A stretch of 64,000 bases of DNA from Cryptomeria japonica (lineage: Eukaryota; Streptophyta; Pinopsida; Cupressales; Cupressaceae): contig NC_081414.1 of the NCBI RefSeq assembly GCF_030272615.1, forward strand, positions 311,876,164-311,940,163. The letters run 5' to 3'. Shown piece after piece: positions 1 to 11,184 of the stretch. The notes under the pieces were generated by a model. The model was not told the origin of the DNA and made no database searches. It worked only from the letters and a program-made list of their open reading frames with translations. The translations under genes were made by a program, and so were the position numbers. The first letter of the stretch is position 1. Each line of letters opens with the position of its first letter.

Positions 1-620
1 TTGCATAGGTTCTGAGGACTTAAAAAGAACATTCAAAAGGGTTTGAAGTAGCTGGTCCTACTAGACTCCCACTCCCTAAAGCACCCCCAATGGCTGGCAT
101 ACTTCTATGAGTTCTACTTCTAGGTCTACTTCTTTCATGCATTTGAACCTCAACCTGATCACTATCATTACTAGTACTCTCGTTGCTGCTCATGACTTTT
201 TTGGTTAAGAATTGAAAAGAGAGCTGCAAGTTCAAAGAAAAGAAAAATAAACTCACGATGCCCTTCCTATGTGGTAAAAAAATTGAAAAAAAACTCGAAA
301 AAATACAAAACAAACTGAAAAAACAATGTAAAATGAAGAACTTACCTCTAATGGAGTGGATTTGATGCCATAGTTTCCTGTTTCAACTACTATTGTCTCC
401 TCTTTCATTTGTTGCTGTTCACCTCAAGTTTGCAAATGTCAAAATGAGAATGTTTTTTTTTTCTTTTTGGTTGTTTTGATAAGTTAAATAGATTTGTTTA
501 AAGGGTGAGGGGGGAAGGAGGGTCCTTGTGAGCCCAACTATCCCTTTTTTTTTCCTAATTTAAAAATGTGGTTTTCTTTTTAAAGAAAAAACAATTCAAA
601 ACAATGTTGGGCCATAGCTG
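1..620. other. Left flank of Gypsy-1, older transposon-like DNA
   Basis: This stretch is AT-rich with several homopolymer runs. It holds a short minus-strand open frame (about 20-313) rich in Ser, Arg and Thr that I do not recognise. The sequence just left of the Gypsy-1 insertion continues into that to the right of 16154, so both are halves of one older target locus. The right half has many CCC/GGG-rich segments of the form GTCCCC. An old hAT-type element is possible but unproven. Confidence 0.3.
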
Positions 621-899
621 TGTTTTGCCAATAAAGTGTAATTCAATGCATTGCAGAAATAATAGACATGACAGAATACATCATGACAGAATATAAAGAA
701 ACTCAGATCTTCCTTGATTCATAATATTGTCAGTACAATGACAATGACCATACTAACTCCGTCCCCATGACCAAGGACTCGCTAATATATAAAGGTGACC
801 GGTCAGTTACTTGGTGTCAACTGTCGACAATTGACGGGTTAACTGCCGTCATTAACTCTAATTACATTAAATGTCTTATTGCTTAATTACCCGACAACA
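621..899 (-). repeat. 3' LTR of Gypsy-1 (279 bp)
   Basis: It is a direct repeat of 15891-16154, starting TGTTTTGCCAATAAAG and ending CCCGACAACA on the plus strand. It is 15 bp longer than its partner because of a short internal duplication near 680-700 (an extra ACAGAAT-containing segment). It is flanked outside by AGCTG. Confidence 0.95.
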
Positions 900-916
900 T
901 CATCCCCCCCCAAAAG
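900..916 (-). other. Polypurine tract of Gypsy-1
   Basis: On the minus strand, CTTTTGGGGGGGGATGA lies immediately before the 3' LTR. A G-rich purine run here is the expected primer site for plus-strand DNA synthesis. Confidence 0.8.
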
Positions 917-1011
917 AAATGTCGTCTCTTGACAATAGACAACAAAATGGGAATGATATGCCTACAACAGATAACAACTACAAACCCCACAAAATAACAA
1001 CTACACACAGA

Positions 1012-3399
1012 CTACTGAGGGGGTAAGGGAGGCGTCCCTGATGGTGGAGGGGTTGGGGTTGCTACTGCCAACTGCTCCCGAAGCTGTACCACCTGGTCGG
1101 TCTGGTATCGGAGGTCCTGCTCAACCTGCAACTGCCGCTCCTGGGAACTCCTCACTCGAAACACTGCCTCCATCAATTCCTGATGCTTCTCCTCCAACTC
1201 AGCTGCCAGGGTAGCAACTCTCGATTCTGCTGAGGCTCTCTCATTTGACTGCACTGCCAACTCTGCCCTCACGACACTCAATTCTCCTCTCACGGTGGCA
1301 AGGATCTCATCTGTACTCCTAGCATGGGTGCGCTGCTGCTCTAACTCTGCCTCCAATGTAGGGATGCGAGTGGCCAACTCCTTCTGAGCCCTATCCGCCC
1401 TGAGCTGAGTCTCTCGAAGCTCGAGATACCTATCTTGTACAACCTGCTCAATCTGTCTGACCACAGACTGTGTCTGACTCCCTCCGGCCACCTCCTGGCT
1501 CTGCCACTCTGCTCGCATCTATGGAAGATCAAGCGTCGGCCATCCATGCTGCTCAAAACATTGCTGAAATGCCACTGCTACTCTAGATGTAGCAAACGCA
1601 AGGAGTTTCCGCAAAGTGAGCTGTCTGATAGACTCCTCTACTGTCGAGGCAACCAGTAACTGAACCTCCTCCTCCATCCTGGCTAAGAACTGCACCATGG
1701 CAGTAGGTCTCCCCTCTCCAATCCGTCCAACCTGATGCTGTTGCTGCGGTGATACCGCCCCCTCCTTGACCAGCAGTGTCTTTCTATCGCCCTGCTTTCT
1801 AGTGCCACTGTCCAAGTCGATAACCCCTGGAGGTGAAGGAATACAAGGGTAGGAAGGTGTGGGTGGTGCCTGCCTGCGTAGGGATGAAGGTAGAGCCGCA
1901 TATTTGTCTAGCGATGAATCGACATCGTCCCTCGCCGACCTCTCCTCGACCGTCCTATGGGCCTCCTTCATCCTAGGTTCCGTCAGGATGACGGGCATGC
2001 GTACTGGTGCACTCGCTGGTGTCGTCATCTTGGCCGTGACTGGCGATGGCTGGACTAGTGGAGGCCGAGGATGCATCTGACCAAACCCAGGTATGGGGAT
2101 GGTAGAGATGGTACCCACTGTGACTCCAAATGATGCCAATGGTCCTCCCTCTCCTCCAACGGTTAGGAATGCTGGAGTAAATACCACCTGGCCGGTCCTG
2201 CCAGCTCCCCCTCCAGGCATTCCACGATGCCCCGTCGGTACACTTGCCAACGATACTGTCTGAGTGGTGGGGGTCTCCTGCGGCGGTATTGGCTGCTCGG
2301 TCTGTGAAAGCTTGAAGGTGCTATCTTCCTCTGAATCATCCGACCCCTCACTTTACTCCTCACTAGTGCTATGTCGTCCTGAATCTGTGTCACTGGCCAA
2401 CACCACTACGTGGACCGGTCTCCTCCTCTTCCTGCTAGTCTGTCCCTCGACGGTAGTCAAAATATCCAGCTCTGACCAATAAAATATAGCTGGCTTAAGG
2501 GAGTCGATGCTATCCCGCGGCTGCCATCCTCTATGGTGTGGTGGCACCTGTACCCGCACGGAATCTAAAAATAATCCGATAGCGTGATGTGACATATAAA
2601 ATACTTTATGTTTCAGCATCATACAGTCGTGGGCTCTGTTTGACAGTAGACTGGCCCAATCATACACCGTGCCCTTTCTAAGTCCTGCCATCAATGCGAT
2701 CATAGGTACTGCCGCGTCCGACGCTCTGCTGGCGCCAGTCAGCCTGCTTTGTACTACGTCAAGTAAACATTGCCAGATGCCAGATTTTAAAAATGTCTTC
2801 CTCAGACCTCTTCCCTTCGGATCCAGGATGCGACTCCATTCTTTTGTAGTCAAGTTGTCCCTACACATTTCTTTTAATAGCTGGGTTCTTCTTTCCTCGG
2901 ACAACTTTGTTACCTTTTTTTCAATCTTTTTACCCTTGTCAGGAATGCCAAATACTCTCTCAAAATCATCATTGTTAAATGAAACAATGATGTCAGTGTG
3001 CTGGAAATTGAATGACGATGTGCGAAGTTCAGGATCATATGTTTTAATCATTTGTCGTACACAGGGTTCAAATTCCTTAATATTAAAAATGGGCATCTGA
3101 ATAGCATCATGGACCTTAGCTTTTGTTAATTCAATTTTTACCTCAATATTTGACAGGCTCGTGGCATTTTCCCACCATTGCCTGCACACCGTTCCAGCCA
3201 AACCCTCAAATAGAATTGTATCTGCGGTGACTTGCGTAACTCTTCCCTTTCCTGCATCCTGTGCAATTGCTTTGCCCTTGTCTTGGTCGCCCATTGCTAC
3301 AACAGGTTTCTTTCTGGCTTCCTTCTTGGTTTGCTCTTCTCTTTCCTGCAATTTCTTCCTCCAGTCTAGCTTTTTCAATCCCCTAGGTTCAGTCGCCAT
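1012..3399 (-). pseudogene. Gypsy-1 additional ORF (aORF-1), coiled-coil protein with two nonsense codons
   Basis: One minus-strand frame of about 795 codons runs from the ATG at 3399 to the stop at 1012. It is broken only by TAA at 2353-2355 and TAG at 1519-1521; the frame does not shift across either. The N-terminal ~60 residues are Lys/Arg/Glu-rich. A globular region follows with a VFGIPDKGKK motif near 2940, then a low-complexity Pro/Ser/Thr and acidic region. The last ~170 residues are Glu/Gln/Arg/Leu heptad-like, so a long coiled coil is likely, and they end in a Pro-rich tail. No transmembrane segment or signal peptide is apparent, so this is not an obvious envelope protein. It lies after integrase, where some plant Gypsy lineages carry env-like or other extra ORFs. 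Function unknown. Confidence 0.75.
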
Positions 3400-3886
3400 T
3401 AATCAAAATAAAATAAAAATTGCTTGTCTGGGGTTCAATTTGTAACTGTTTCGAGTCTTAACTGTCTTTCGTTTTGTACGGATTTGCCTTGCTAATGTGG
3501 TACGGCTGATTTGATTGTACGGCTATCACCCGACAATTTTCTAATTGGCAAGTAGCTGATTTGTCCGTATGGACATCTTTATAACCCGACAATTTTCTAA
3601 CTTGGCAATTTCTAGAGTATTCATGCCATATAAAACACTTAATGACAAAAAAAATAACTTTAACTTTTTTCTGTACGTCCCTTTTTTCTTTTTTTTTTTA
3701 ACTCAATTCCGTACGACCATACGGTTTTTTTCCTTTTCTTTTCTTTAATTTTTTTTTACTCAATTCCGTACGACTGTACAGATTTTTTTGGGCAATATTT
3801 TTATTTAACTCAATTCTGTACGACCATACGGCCTTTTCCGTACGACTGCACGGACCTACTGTACGGTCATTTCCATATGACTACAC
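3400..3886 (-). repeat. Spacer with repeated palindromic CCGTAC-n4-GTACGG motifs
   Basis: This non-coding spacer lies between integrase and aORF-1 of Gypsy-1, interrupted by Copia-1 on its integrase side. Hairpin-type 16-mers occur at 3709-3724, 3766-3781, 3816-3831 and 3838-3853, for example CCGTACGACCATACGG. The first three are each preceded by a T-run and AACTCAATTC, at about 50-57 bp spacing. More GTACGG words occur from about 3478. This could be a promoter, splice or RNA-structure region for aORF expression; that is inference. Confidence 0.7.
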
Positions 3887-4780
3887 TGTTGGGAAAAATG
3901 GTGTCTCAACCTTGCATTTATATGAGGTTACTATTTATAGTAAGTTTTCATTTGAGCACGAAATAGTGCGAAACTCTCCCTGAAGGTTCTGGTTGGCTAG
4001 ATAAGCATTCCGGTAAAGTTTCGTCGCAAGGTCACAGCTAGTTTTGAAGATATTAAAGTTTTCGTCTTGGAAGGGTGCAATAAAATGTTTAAACTTAATT
4101 TTGGGGACTTTAGAGGCTCCGAAATGCCCTGAAAAGTTGCCGTAACCGGCGAAGCGGGTTACGAGGTGATAGAGCACTTCGCGAGCTTTCCGGCGCTTCA
4201 AACGGTTCGTCAATCGGACACCCGGTTCTCAAGTTATGGCCTCCGGAAGTTTGTACTCCTGAAATAGGAAAAATAATTTGTATCGAATACATAAATGAGC
4301 TGTAAAAGGGAGCGACACGTGTTGATGTGTGCTTTAACATGTCATAGGGCATCTAGAAGGGAGATAAGGTCGGCTACACCTTATTGGGTGGTTTTAGCCC
4401 ATGGTTTTGTAATACCGTTTGACGGTTTCTTGTATTGTATCTCCTATTTATGAGGTGTGTGAGATAGAGGTTGTGTGTAAGAGTCTTATGGCTATTGAGT
4501 TGCCTCTGAATCTCTGATTAGTGCTACTCCTGCGAAGAGCTTGCTCTGCAAGTATTTTGTAATCTGTTTTTGATTGCTGAATAAAATATTGAGCTGCTTT
4601 TGGAGGGTGGGGTTTTTCTCCCGAAAGGGTTTTCCCCACGTAAATCATTGTGTTGTGGTATGATTGCTATTATATCTATTTCTATTTTCTGTAACTGTTG
4701 TAATGATCTGAAAAAGTTTTGCATTACCCTCCTCTCAAGGTTAGTGTAGGAAGTTGTTTCCGCTACTTAACTTCCTTACA
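3887..4780 (+). repeat. 5' LTR of Copia-1 (894 bp)
   Basis: It is a direct repeat of 9005-9898, with TG and CA ends. The mismatches I noticed are at about 4069, 4145 and 4190, each an A/G or C/T difference. Confidence 0.97.
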
Positions 4781-4782
4781 AG

Positions 4783-4794
4783 TGGTATCAGAGC
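4783..4794 (+). other. Copia-1 primer binding site (initiator-Met tRNA)
   Basis: TGGTATCAGAGC lies two bases after the 5' LTR. It complements the 3' end of plant initiator methionyl-tRNA, the standard Copia primer. Confidence 0.95.
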
Positions 4795-4904
4795 CTGATC
4801 ACCTTTGGTTTCAATTGTGGGCAGTTGGGTTTTTTGAACTAATCCAGATTTGAGTGGGAGCTTGTGCAGAAGACACTTTTTGATCCTATTGCAGGAATAT
4901 TCAG

Positions 4905-7900
4905 ATGGCGAGTTCGTCAGGGAGAATAGAGGTGGAGAAATTTAATGGAAGTAATTTTGAGATGTGGAAGCTGAAGATGGAAGATCTGCTAATAGATCGA
5001 GATCTTTGGGATGCTGTTGATGCGAATGTCCAAAGGCCCTCAGATCCTACTACGGCAGCTCAGTATGATGTTATGGACCGAAAAGCCAAGGGTCTAATCA
5101 GACTGTGCCTGGCAGACTCTGTTCTAATCAATGTCCATGAAGAGAACTCTGCAAAGAAGCTATGGACTAAGCTTGGTGAGATGTATCAAGTGAAATCTTT
5201 ATTAAATCAAATTTTCTTAAGAAAGAAATTGTATTCCTTGAAGATGGAAGAGGGTGGACGAATTGCAGACCACCTAGAAGCATTCAATATGATTGTGGCT
5301 CAATTAGTATCCGTTGGTGTTAAGATGGATGAGGAGGAGAAATGTCAGATCTTGCTTTGTTCTTTGCCTGATTCGTGGGATTCTCTTGTTATGGCTATCG
5401 GTAGTACTTCTGTTGTTTTGAAATCTGAAGACGTGGTGGGTGCCCTACTCGGTGAAGAGATGCGAAGGAAGGTATCCATCAGTTCAAAGGAAGCCCTAAC
5501 CGTTCGTGGACGACCTAAGGAGAAAGGCAAGAAGAATGAGAAGCGCGGCAAGTCCAAATCCAAAGGGAGGTCGAAATCTCCTGGAAAGTCCAAAGTCATT
5601 TACTGGAATTGCGGTAAACCGGGTCACATCCGTAAGGACTGCAAAGAAGAAAAGAAGAAGAAAAAGAAAAAGTTCGATTTTGATTCTGAGTCCGACAAGG
5701 AAGATGGCGATGCATTTATTGCGGCTTTGGCGACTCATGCAGGTAATGATGCCTGGCTAATTGACTGAGGTGCATCTTTTCATATGACTTCCAATAGAGA
5801 TTGGTTTTCTGAATATGAAGGATTTAATGGAGGTAAGGTGTACTTGGGTGATGATTCACAACTAGACATTGTTGGTCGAGGTAAAGTTAGAATCAGGTTT
5901 TCTGATGGTAGAATAAAAAGGATTAATGGTGTGCTGCATATCCCTGGATTAAAACGAAACCTGTTATCTGTGAGCAAAGTGATAGATGCAGGTGTGCAGG
6001 TAGTCTTTTCTGAAACAGGATGTAAGATGATTAAGGGTGCTATGGTAGTTGCTAGAGGTGTCAGGTTTGGCACTTTGTATAAGCTTGAAGCATACACTGT
6101 TGAGTGTAATAGCACTTCTGTAAAGAGTAAATCTGCGGATACTTCACTGGAAGATTTGAAGGTTTCACCTTCAGCAGATGGAAATGGTTTTTGGGTACCT
6201 AAGGGTGCTCTTTCGTCTGAAGCAAAGTTACCTGCAGAAAAGACTATGTTATGGCACCAGAGGCTTGGCCACATTGGAGAAAAGGGTCTAAGGACCTTGA
6301 AAAATAAAAACCTTGTTGAAGGTTTGAATGACTGTAACCTTGACTTTGATTTCTGTGAGCATTGCATTTATGGAAAACAAAACCGCGTTCAGTTTTACTC
6401 GAGTTCTCATAAAACTTGTGGTGTTTTGGATCTTATCCATTCTGATGTGTTTGGTCCAGTAGATGTCTCTTCGATTGGAAAATCCACATATTATGTTTCA
6501 TTTATTGATGATTTTAGTAGAAGGACATGGGTATATTTTCTAAAGAGCAAATCTGAAGTTTTTAGTCGTTTTAAAGAATTTAAAGCAATGGTTGAGTTGC
6601 AGACTGAAAAGAAAATAAAATGTTTGAGAACTGATAATGGCGGTGAGTTTTGCTCTAATGATTTTGATAGATTCTGTAAAGACTGTGGAATTAACAGGCA
6701 GAAGACAACTCCGTATTCTCCACAGCAGAATGGAGTTGCAGAAAGAATGAACAGGACACTGATGGAAAAGGCTAGGAGTATGTTGAGTGGTGCTGGTCTT
6801 GAACAAAAGTTTTGGGCTGAAGCTGTTGCCACGGCTTGCTACCTGATTAACAGGTCTCCTACATCAGCTCTTGTTGATAAAACGCCTATGGAAGCATGGT
6901 CAGGTCACAAGCCTTCATTGAGACATCTTAAAGTTTTTGGTTGCGAGGCATATGCACATGTGCCAAAGGAGAAGCGAACAAAGTTGGAGAACAAGGCTGT
7001 GAAATGTATCTTCATCGGGTATAGTTATGGTGTGAAAGGATACAAGCTTTGGGACCCTGTTGCACAAAAGGTAATTCACAGTAGAAGTGTTATTTTTAGA
7101 GAAATTAAGTCTCCTTCTGTTACATTGCAGCCAGAACAGACTAAAAAAGAAGATGTGATTCAACTTCCTTCTACACCTGAAAGAGTTGAATCAAGACCCC
7201 TAGATAGGCAAGAATTTGAGGAGAGCTCATCTAGCTCTGAATCTTCAGAAGAGGAGGAAGAACCTCCAACTCAGCTTGTTCGAAGGTCTACAAGACATAG
7301 ACAACCACCTGAAAGGTATTCACCTGATGATTGGAGATGTATTTTTGCTCTGAATACTAGTGTGGATGAACCGAAATCTGTAGAAGAGGCATTAGGTATG
7401 AATGATGCAGAATCCTGGAAGATTGCTATGGAGGAAGAAATGGCAGCTTTGAAAAAGAATGATACATGGGATCTTGTACCATTGCCTGAAGGACGAAAAC
7501 CTGTTGGTTGTAAATGGGTGTTCAAGAAAAAGATTGGTTCAGATGGAAGCATTGAGAAGTATAAAGCAAGGTTGGTTGCAAAAGGCTACTCTCAGGTTGA
7601 GGGTGTTGATTACGGTGAGATATTTTCTCCTGTTGCAAAAATGACATCCATTAGATTTTTGCTTTCTATTGCTACTGCTTATGATTTAGAGGTTGAGCAA
7701 ATGGATGTGAAAACTGCTTTCCTTCATGGTGATTTGGAGGAAGATATTTATATGACACAGCCGGAGCACTATGTGGTGAAAGGCAAAAGTAATTTGGTCT
7801 GTAAATTGAAGAAATCTTTGTATGGCCTCAAACAAAGTCCTAGGATGTGGTACCAGAAATTTGATACATATGTGTTGAGTTTGGGATTTGAACGTTCTAA

Positions 7901-8948
7901 ATCAGATCACTGTGTTTATTATAAATCTTATGGTGATCATTTCTTATTCATTGCATTGTATGTTGATGATATGTTATTCATTGGTAAAGGGAAAGGTATG
8001 ATTTCAGAACTGAAGTCTCAGCTCGCTGCTAAATTTGAAATGAAAGATCTTGGTGCAGCAAAGCACATTCTTGGGATGGAAATTAGAAGAGATAGGGCGA
8101 ACAGAAAGCTATGGCTAGGCCAGAGTAAGTATGTGAATTCAGTGTTACAGAGGTTCAACATGCAGAATTGTAGATCATTGAGTGTTCCTTTTACAGTTGG
8201 AACGAAACTATCTGTTTCAGATTGTCCTACATCCCCATTGGAGATGGAAGACATGAGCAGAGTGCCTTACCAGAGTGCAGTTGGAAGTTTGATGTATGCT
8301 ATGGTCTGTACTAGACCAGATATTGCCCAAGCAGTGGGAGTACTTTCTAGATATATGTCTAATCCTGGTAGAGTTCATTGGGATGCAGTCAAAAGAGTCT
8401 TCAGATATTTGAAGGGTACTTCAGAGTATTCTTTGTGTTATCATGGTAATTCAGTTGGAGACATGACTTCCCTTGATATCCATGGTTATGTAGATTCAGA
8501 TTGGGCAGGTGATATTGATAGCAGAAGATCCACCAGTGCTTATGTGTTTACTTTGTTTGGTGGTGCAATTAGTTGGATGAGTAAGCGACAGGCTGTGGTT
8601 GCTTTATCCACTACTGAAGCAGAGTATATGGCAGCTACTCATGCTTGTAAAGAGGCCATTTGGCTTAAGAGACTGTGTTCGGATATTGGAATAAAACAAG
8701 GTACAGTGACAGTTTACTGTGACAGTCAGAGTGCAATTAGCCTAGCTAAGAACCCGACATTTCATGCCCGGACCAAACATATTGATGTTCAGTATCATTT
8801 TGTTAGAGATATGGTCGAAGATGGTAGGGTGAAGCTGGTTAAGGTGGACACTTTGATGAATGTTGCAGATGCTTTAACTAAGGCTGTGAGCACAGAGAAG
8901 TTCAGATGGTGTTCAGAGTCTATGGGCCTTATGGCCCCTAGCAATTGA
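4905..8948 (+). pseudogene. Copia-1 gag-pol polyprotein, one in-frame TGA
   Basis: The frame runs 1,348 codons from the ATG at 4905 to the TGA at 8946, interrupted only by a TGA at 5766-5768. Gag spans about residues 1-225. A zinc knuckle follows at about 5608-5640, reading YWNCGKPGHIRKDC, where the first Cys is replaced by Tyr. Protease lies around 5755, and its Asp-Ser-Gly active site reads D-stop-G because the stop falls on the Ser codon. A pre-integrase HRLGH-type motif (WHQRLGHIG) is near 6250. The integrase core has Asp near 6443, TDNGGEF near 6630 and NGVAERMNR near 6730. RT has YVDDM near 7960. RNase H has SDWAGD near 8497 and STTEAEY near 8610. Everything downstream of the TGA looks intact. 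It might act as a partial stop between gag and pol, but a simple inactivating mutation is more likely. Confidence 0.93.
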
Positions 8949-8992
8949 TTCATTGTGTTGACATTCCCTTTCGCTCATGCAAGGTGTTCGAC

Positions 8993-9004
8993 AAGTGGGA
9001 GATT
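8993..9004 (+). other. Copia-1 polypurine tract
   Basis: AAGTGGGAGATT immediately precedes the 3' LTR at 9005, the expected plus-strand primer position. Confidence 0.85.
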
Positions 9005-9898
9005 TGTTGGGAAAAATGGTGTCTCAACCTTGCATTTATATGAGGTTACTATTTATAGTAAGTTTTCATTTGAGCACGAAATAGTGCGAAACTCTCCCTG
9101 AAGGTTCTGGTTGGCTAGATAAGCATTCCGGTAAAGTTTCGTCGCAAGGTCACAGCTAGTTTTGAAGATATTAAAGTTTTCGTCTTGGAGGGGTGCAATA
9201 AAATGTTTAAACTTAATTTTGGGGACTTTAGAGGCTCCGAAATGCCCTGAAAAGTTGCCGTAACTGGCGAAGCGGGTTACGAGGTGATAGAGCACTTCGC
9301 GAGCTTTCTGGCGCTTCAAACGGTTCGTCAATCGGACACCCGGTTCTCAAGTTATGGCCTCCGGAAGTTTGTACTCCTGAAATAGGAAAAATAATTTGTA
9401 TCGAATACATAAATGAGCTGTAAAAGGGAGCGACACGTGTTGATGTGTGCTTTAACATGTCATAGGGCATCTAGAAGGGAGATAAGGTCGGCTACACCTT
9501 ATTGGGTGGTTTTAGCCCATGGTTTTGTAATACCGTTTGACGGTTTCTTGTATTGTATCTCCTATTTATGAGGTGTGTGAGATAGAGGTTGTGTGTAAGA
9601 GTCTTATGGCTATTGAGTTGCCTCTGAATCTCTGATTAGTGCTACTCCTGCGAAGAGCTTGCTCTGCAAGTATTTTGTAATCTGTTTTTGATTGCTGAAT
9701 AAAATATTGAGCTGCTTTTGGAGGGTGGGGTTTTTCTCCCGAAAGGGTTTTCCCCACGTAAATCATTGTGTTGTGGTATGATTGCTATTATATCTATTTC
9801 TATTTTCTGTAACTGTTGTAATGATCTGAAAAAGTTTTGCATTACCCTCCTCTCAAGGTTAGTGTAGGAAGTTGTTTCCGCTACTTAACTTCCTTACA
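9005..9898 (+). repeat. 3' LTR of Copia-1 (894 bp)
   Basis: It has the same length and ends as the 5' copy and is about 99.7 percent identical by eye. Confidence 0.97.
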
Positions 9899-9903
9899 CA
9901 CAC

Positions 9904-11184
9904 TTACTTGTCCGCCTGGGCGGACTTCGTCTCTTGCCTCCGTTGGTGATAGATTTTCAACTTGGAGCGATTTATAGCATTAGGCACCTCCATCCTGTCC
10001 ATCGTCCACAGCTTGATGGCTCCGTTCGCGCCAACTTCGCGAATCTTAAAGGGACCTAGCCATTTTACCCTGAACTTGCCTGGCTTAATTTCATTTCGAC
10101 CATTAAACTTCAATACCAATTGCCCCAGGGTGAACTGCATGCTTCTTAAATGTTTGTCGTGCCAAGCTTTCTGTCGTTGCTGAGCTGTCTCTGTCGCCCA
10201 CTGTGCCATCGTCCATCTTTCATCCAACTTATTCAGGGCGTATAGTCTCTCCCGGAGGCTTTCCATGTCGCCTAACCTGTTGTCAATGGCAATTCTGAGA
10301 CTTGGCACCATGAATTCCACTGGCACCACAGCCTCCTGGCCGTACATTAATTGGAATGGTGTCTGCCCAGTGGTTACCTTGTAAGTTGTTCGGTACGCCC
10401 AAAGTACTGACGGTAGACGCTTCTCCCAGTCTTCCTTCTCAACCTCGCAGGACTTATAAATTACTGACACCATGATTTTATTGGTCGCCTTAGCCTAGCC
10501 GTTTGCCCGAGGATAGTACGGGCTTGATAGAGAATGGAAAATTTTGAATTCGGTTGTCAACAGCCGGATAATGTGGTTTACGAAGTGCCCTCCTCTATCA
10601 CTTGTCAACTGTATAGGTATTCCGTACCGGGTGATAATCTGTTCATAAATGAATCTCGCCAAACTAACGGCAGAGTTGTCTGCCAAGGCCCTCGCTTCGA
10701 CCCATTTGGTCAAGTATTCGGTCGCCACGACAATGTATCTACATCGTTGGGCCTGGCTTGGTTTCAACGAACCAATGAAGTCTAACCCCCATCTTTCGAA
10801 CAACTCTTGAGCATTCGACGGGTTGAGTGGCATAAAATCCCTCTTTAATGGTCATCCAGCCCGTTGACATGTATCACAACTTGTCACCCATTCTCTGGCG
10901 TCATTATGCACTGTCGGCCACCATAAGCCTGCTAGTAAGACTTTCCTTGCCATCGTGTCCGGTCCCATGTGTCCTCCTGCGACCCCTTCATGTGCTTCTC
11001 TCAGGACTCCTGGGATTTCCTCTTCCAAGACGCATCATCGTAGGATCTGGTTGGGTCCCATCTTGTAGAGAAGGCCATTTATAAGTTGGAACGTTCTGCT
11101 TCTTAGTACAAGTTTTCGTCTTTCACCTGACGACATTTCCTTAGGAAATTTTGAAGTTGACAGGTATTCGCCCACACTCGTGTA
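9904..11184 (-). pseudogene. Gypsy-1 integrase, catalytic Glu lost
   Basis: This continues the RT-RNase H frame. On the minus strand there is an N-terminal zinc region (HEG...GGH, then CDTCQ) near 10870-10980. The core follows with GLDFIG near 10785 and TSDRGG near 10600. The C-terminal GPF/Y-type module contains WLGPFKIREV near 10050, and no chromodomain follows. In-frame stops occur near 11031 and 10855 and at 10495-10497. The residue at the expected catalytic Glu position (10489-10491) is Lys, inferred from the family pattern NGQAE. The gene ends at 9904, only 5 bp from the Copia-1 LTR, so Copia-1 landed just after the stop codon. Confidence 0.9.

Larger units (their letters stand above)
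3887..9898 (+). mobile_element. Copia-1: young, almost intact Ty1/Copia LTR retrotransposon nested in Gypsy-1
   Basis: This 6,012-bp element has 894-bp LTRs starting TGTTGGGAAAAATGG and ending CTTCCTTACA. It has an initiator-Met primer site at 4783-4794, a full gag-pol frame, and a purine tract just before the 3' LTR. Its flanks are TACAC on the left and CACAC on the right, an imperfect target duplication (4 of 5 bases). The LTRs differ at about three positions by eye, all transitions, so insertion was recent and clearly later than that of Gypsy-1. Domain order gag, CCHC, protease, integrase, RT, RNase H is diagnostic of Copia. Its gag and LTR style resemble Tork/Tnt1-type elements. Confidence 0.97.

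Noticed and set aside
2353-3399. Envelope-like protein for aORF-1
   Set aside because: Position fits, but there is no signal peptide, membrane anchor or cleavage site, so I kept it as an additional ORF of unknown role.
3935-4724. Open frames within the Copia-1 LTRs (also at 9053-9842)
   Set aside because: They occur identically in both LTRs on the antisense strand, have no recognisable domain, and LTRs are non-coding in this family.
5780-6367. Long open frame of 195 codons on the minus strand inside Copia-1
   Set aside because: It is the antisense shadow of the clear gag-pol frame and has no family signature.
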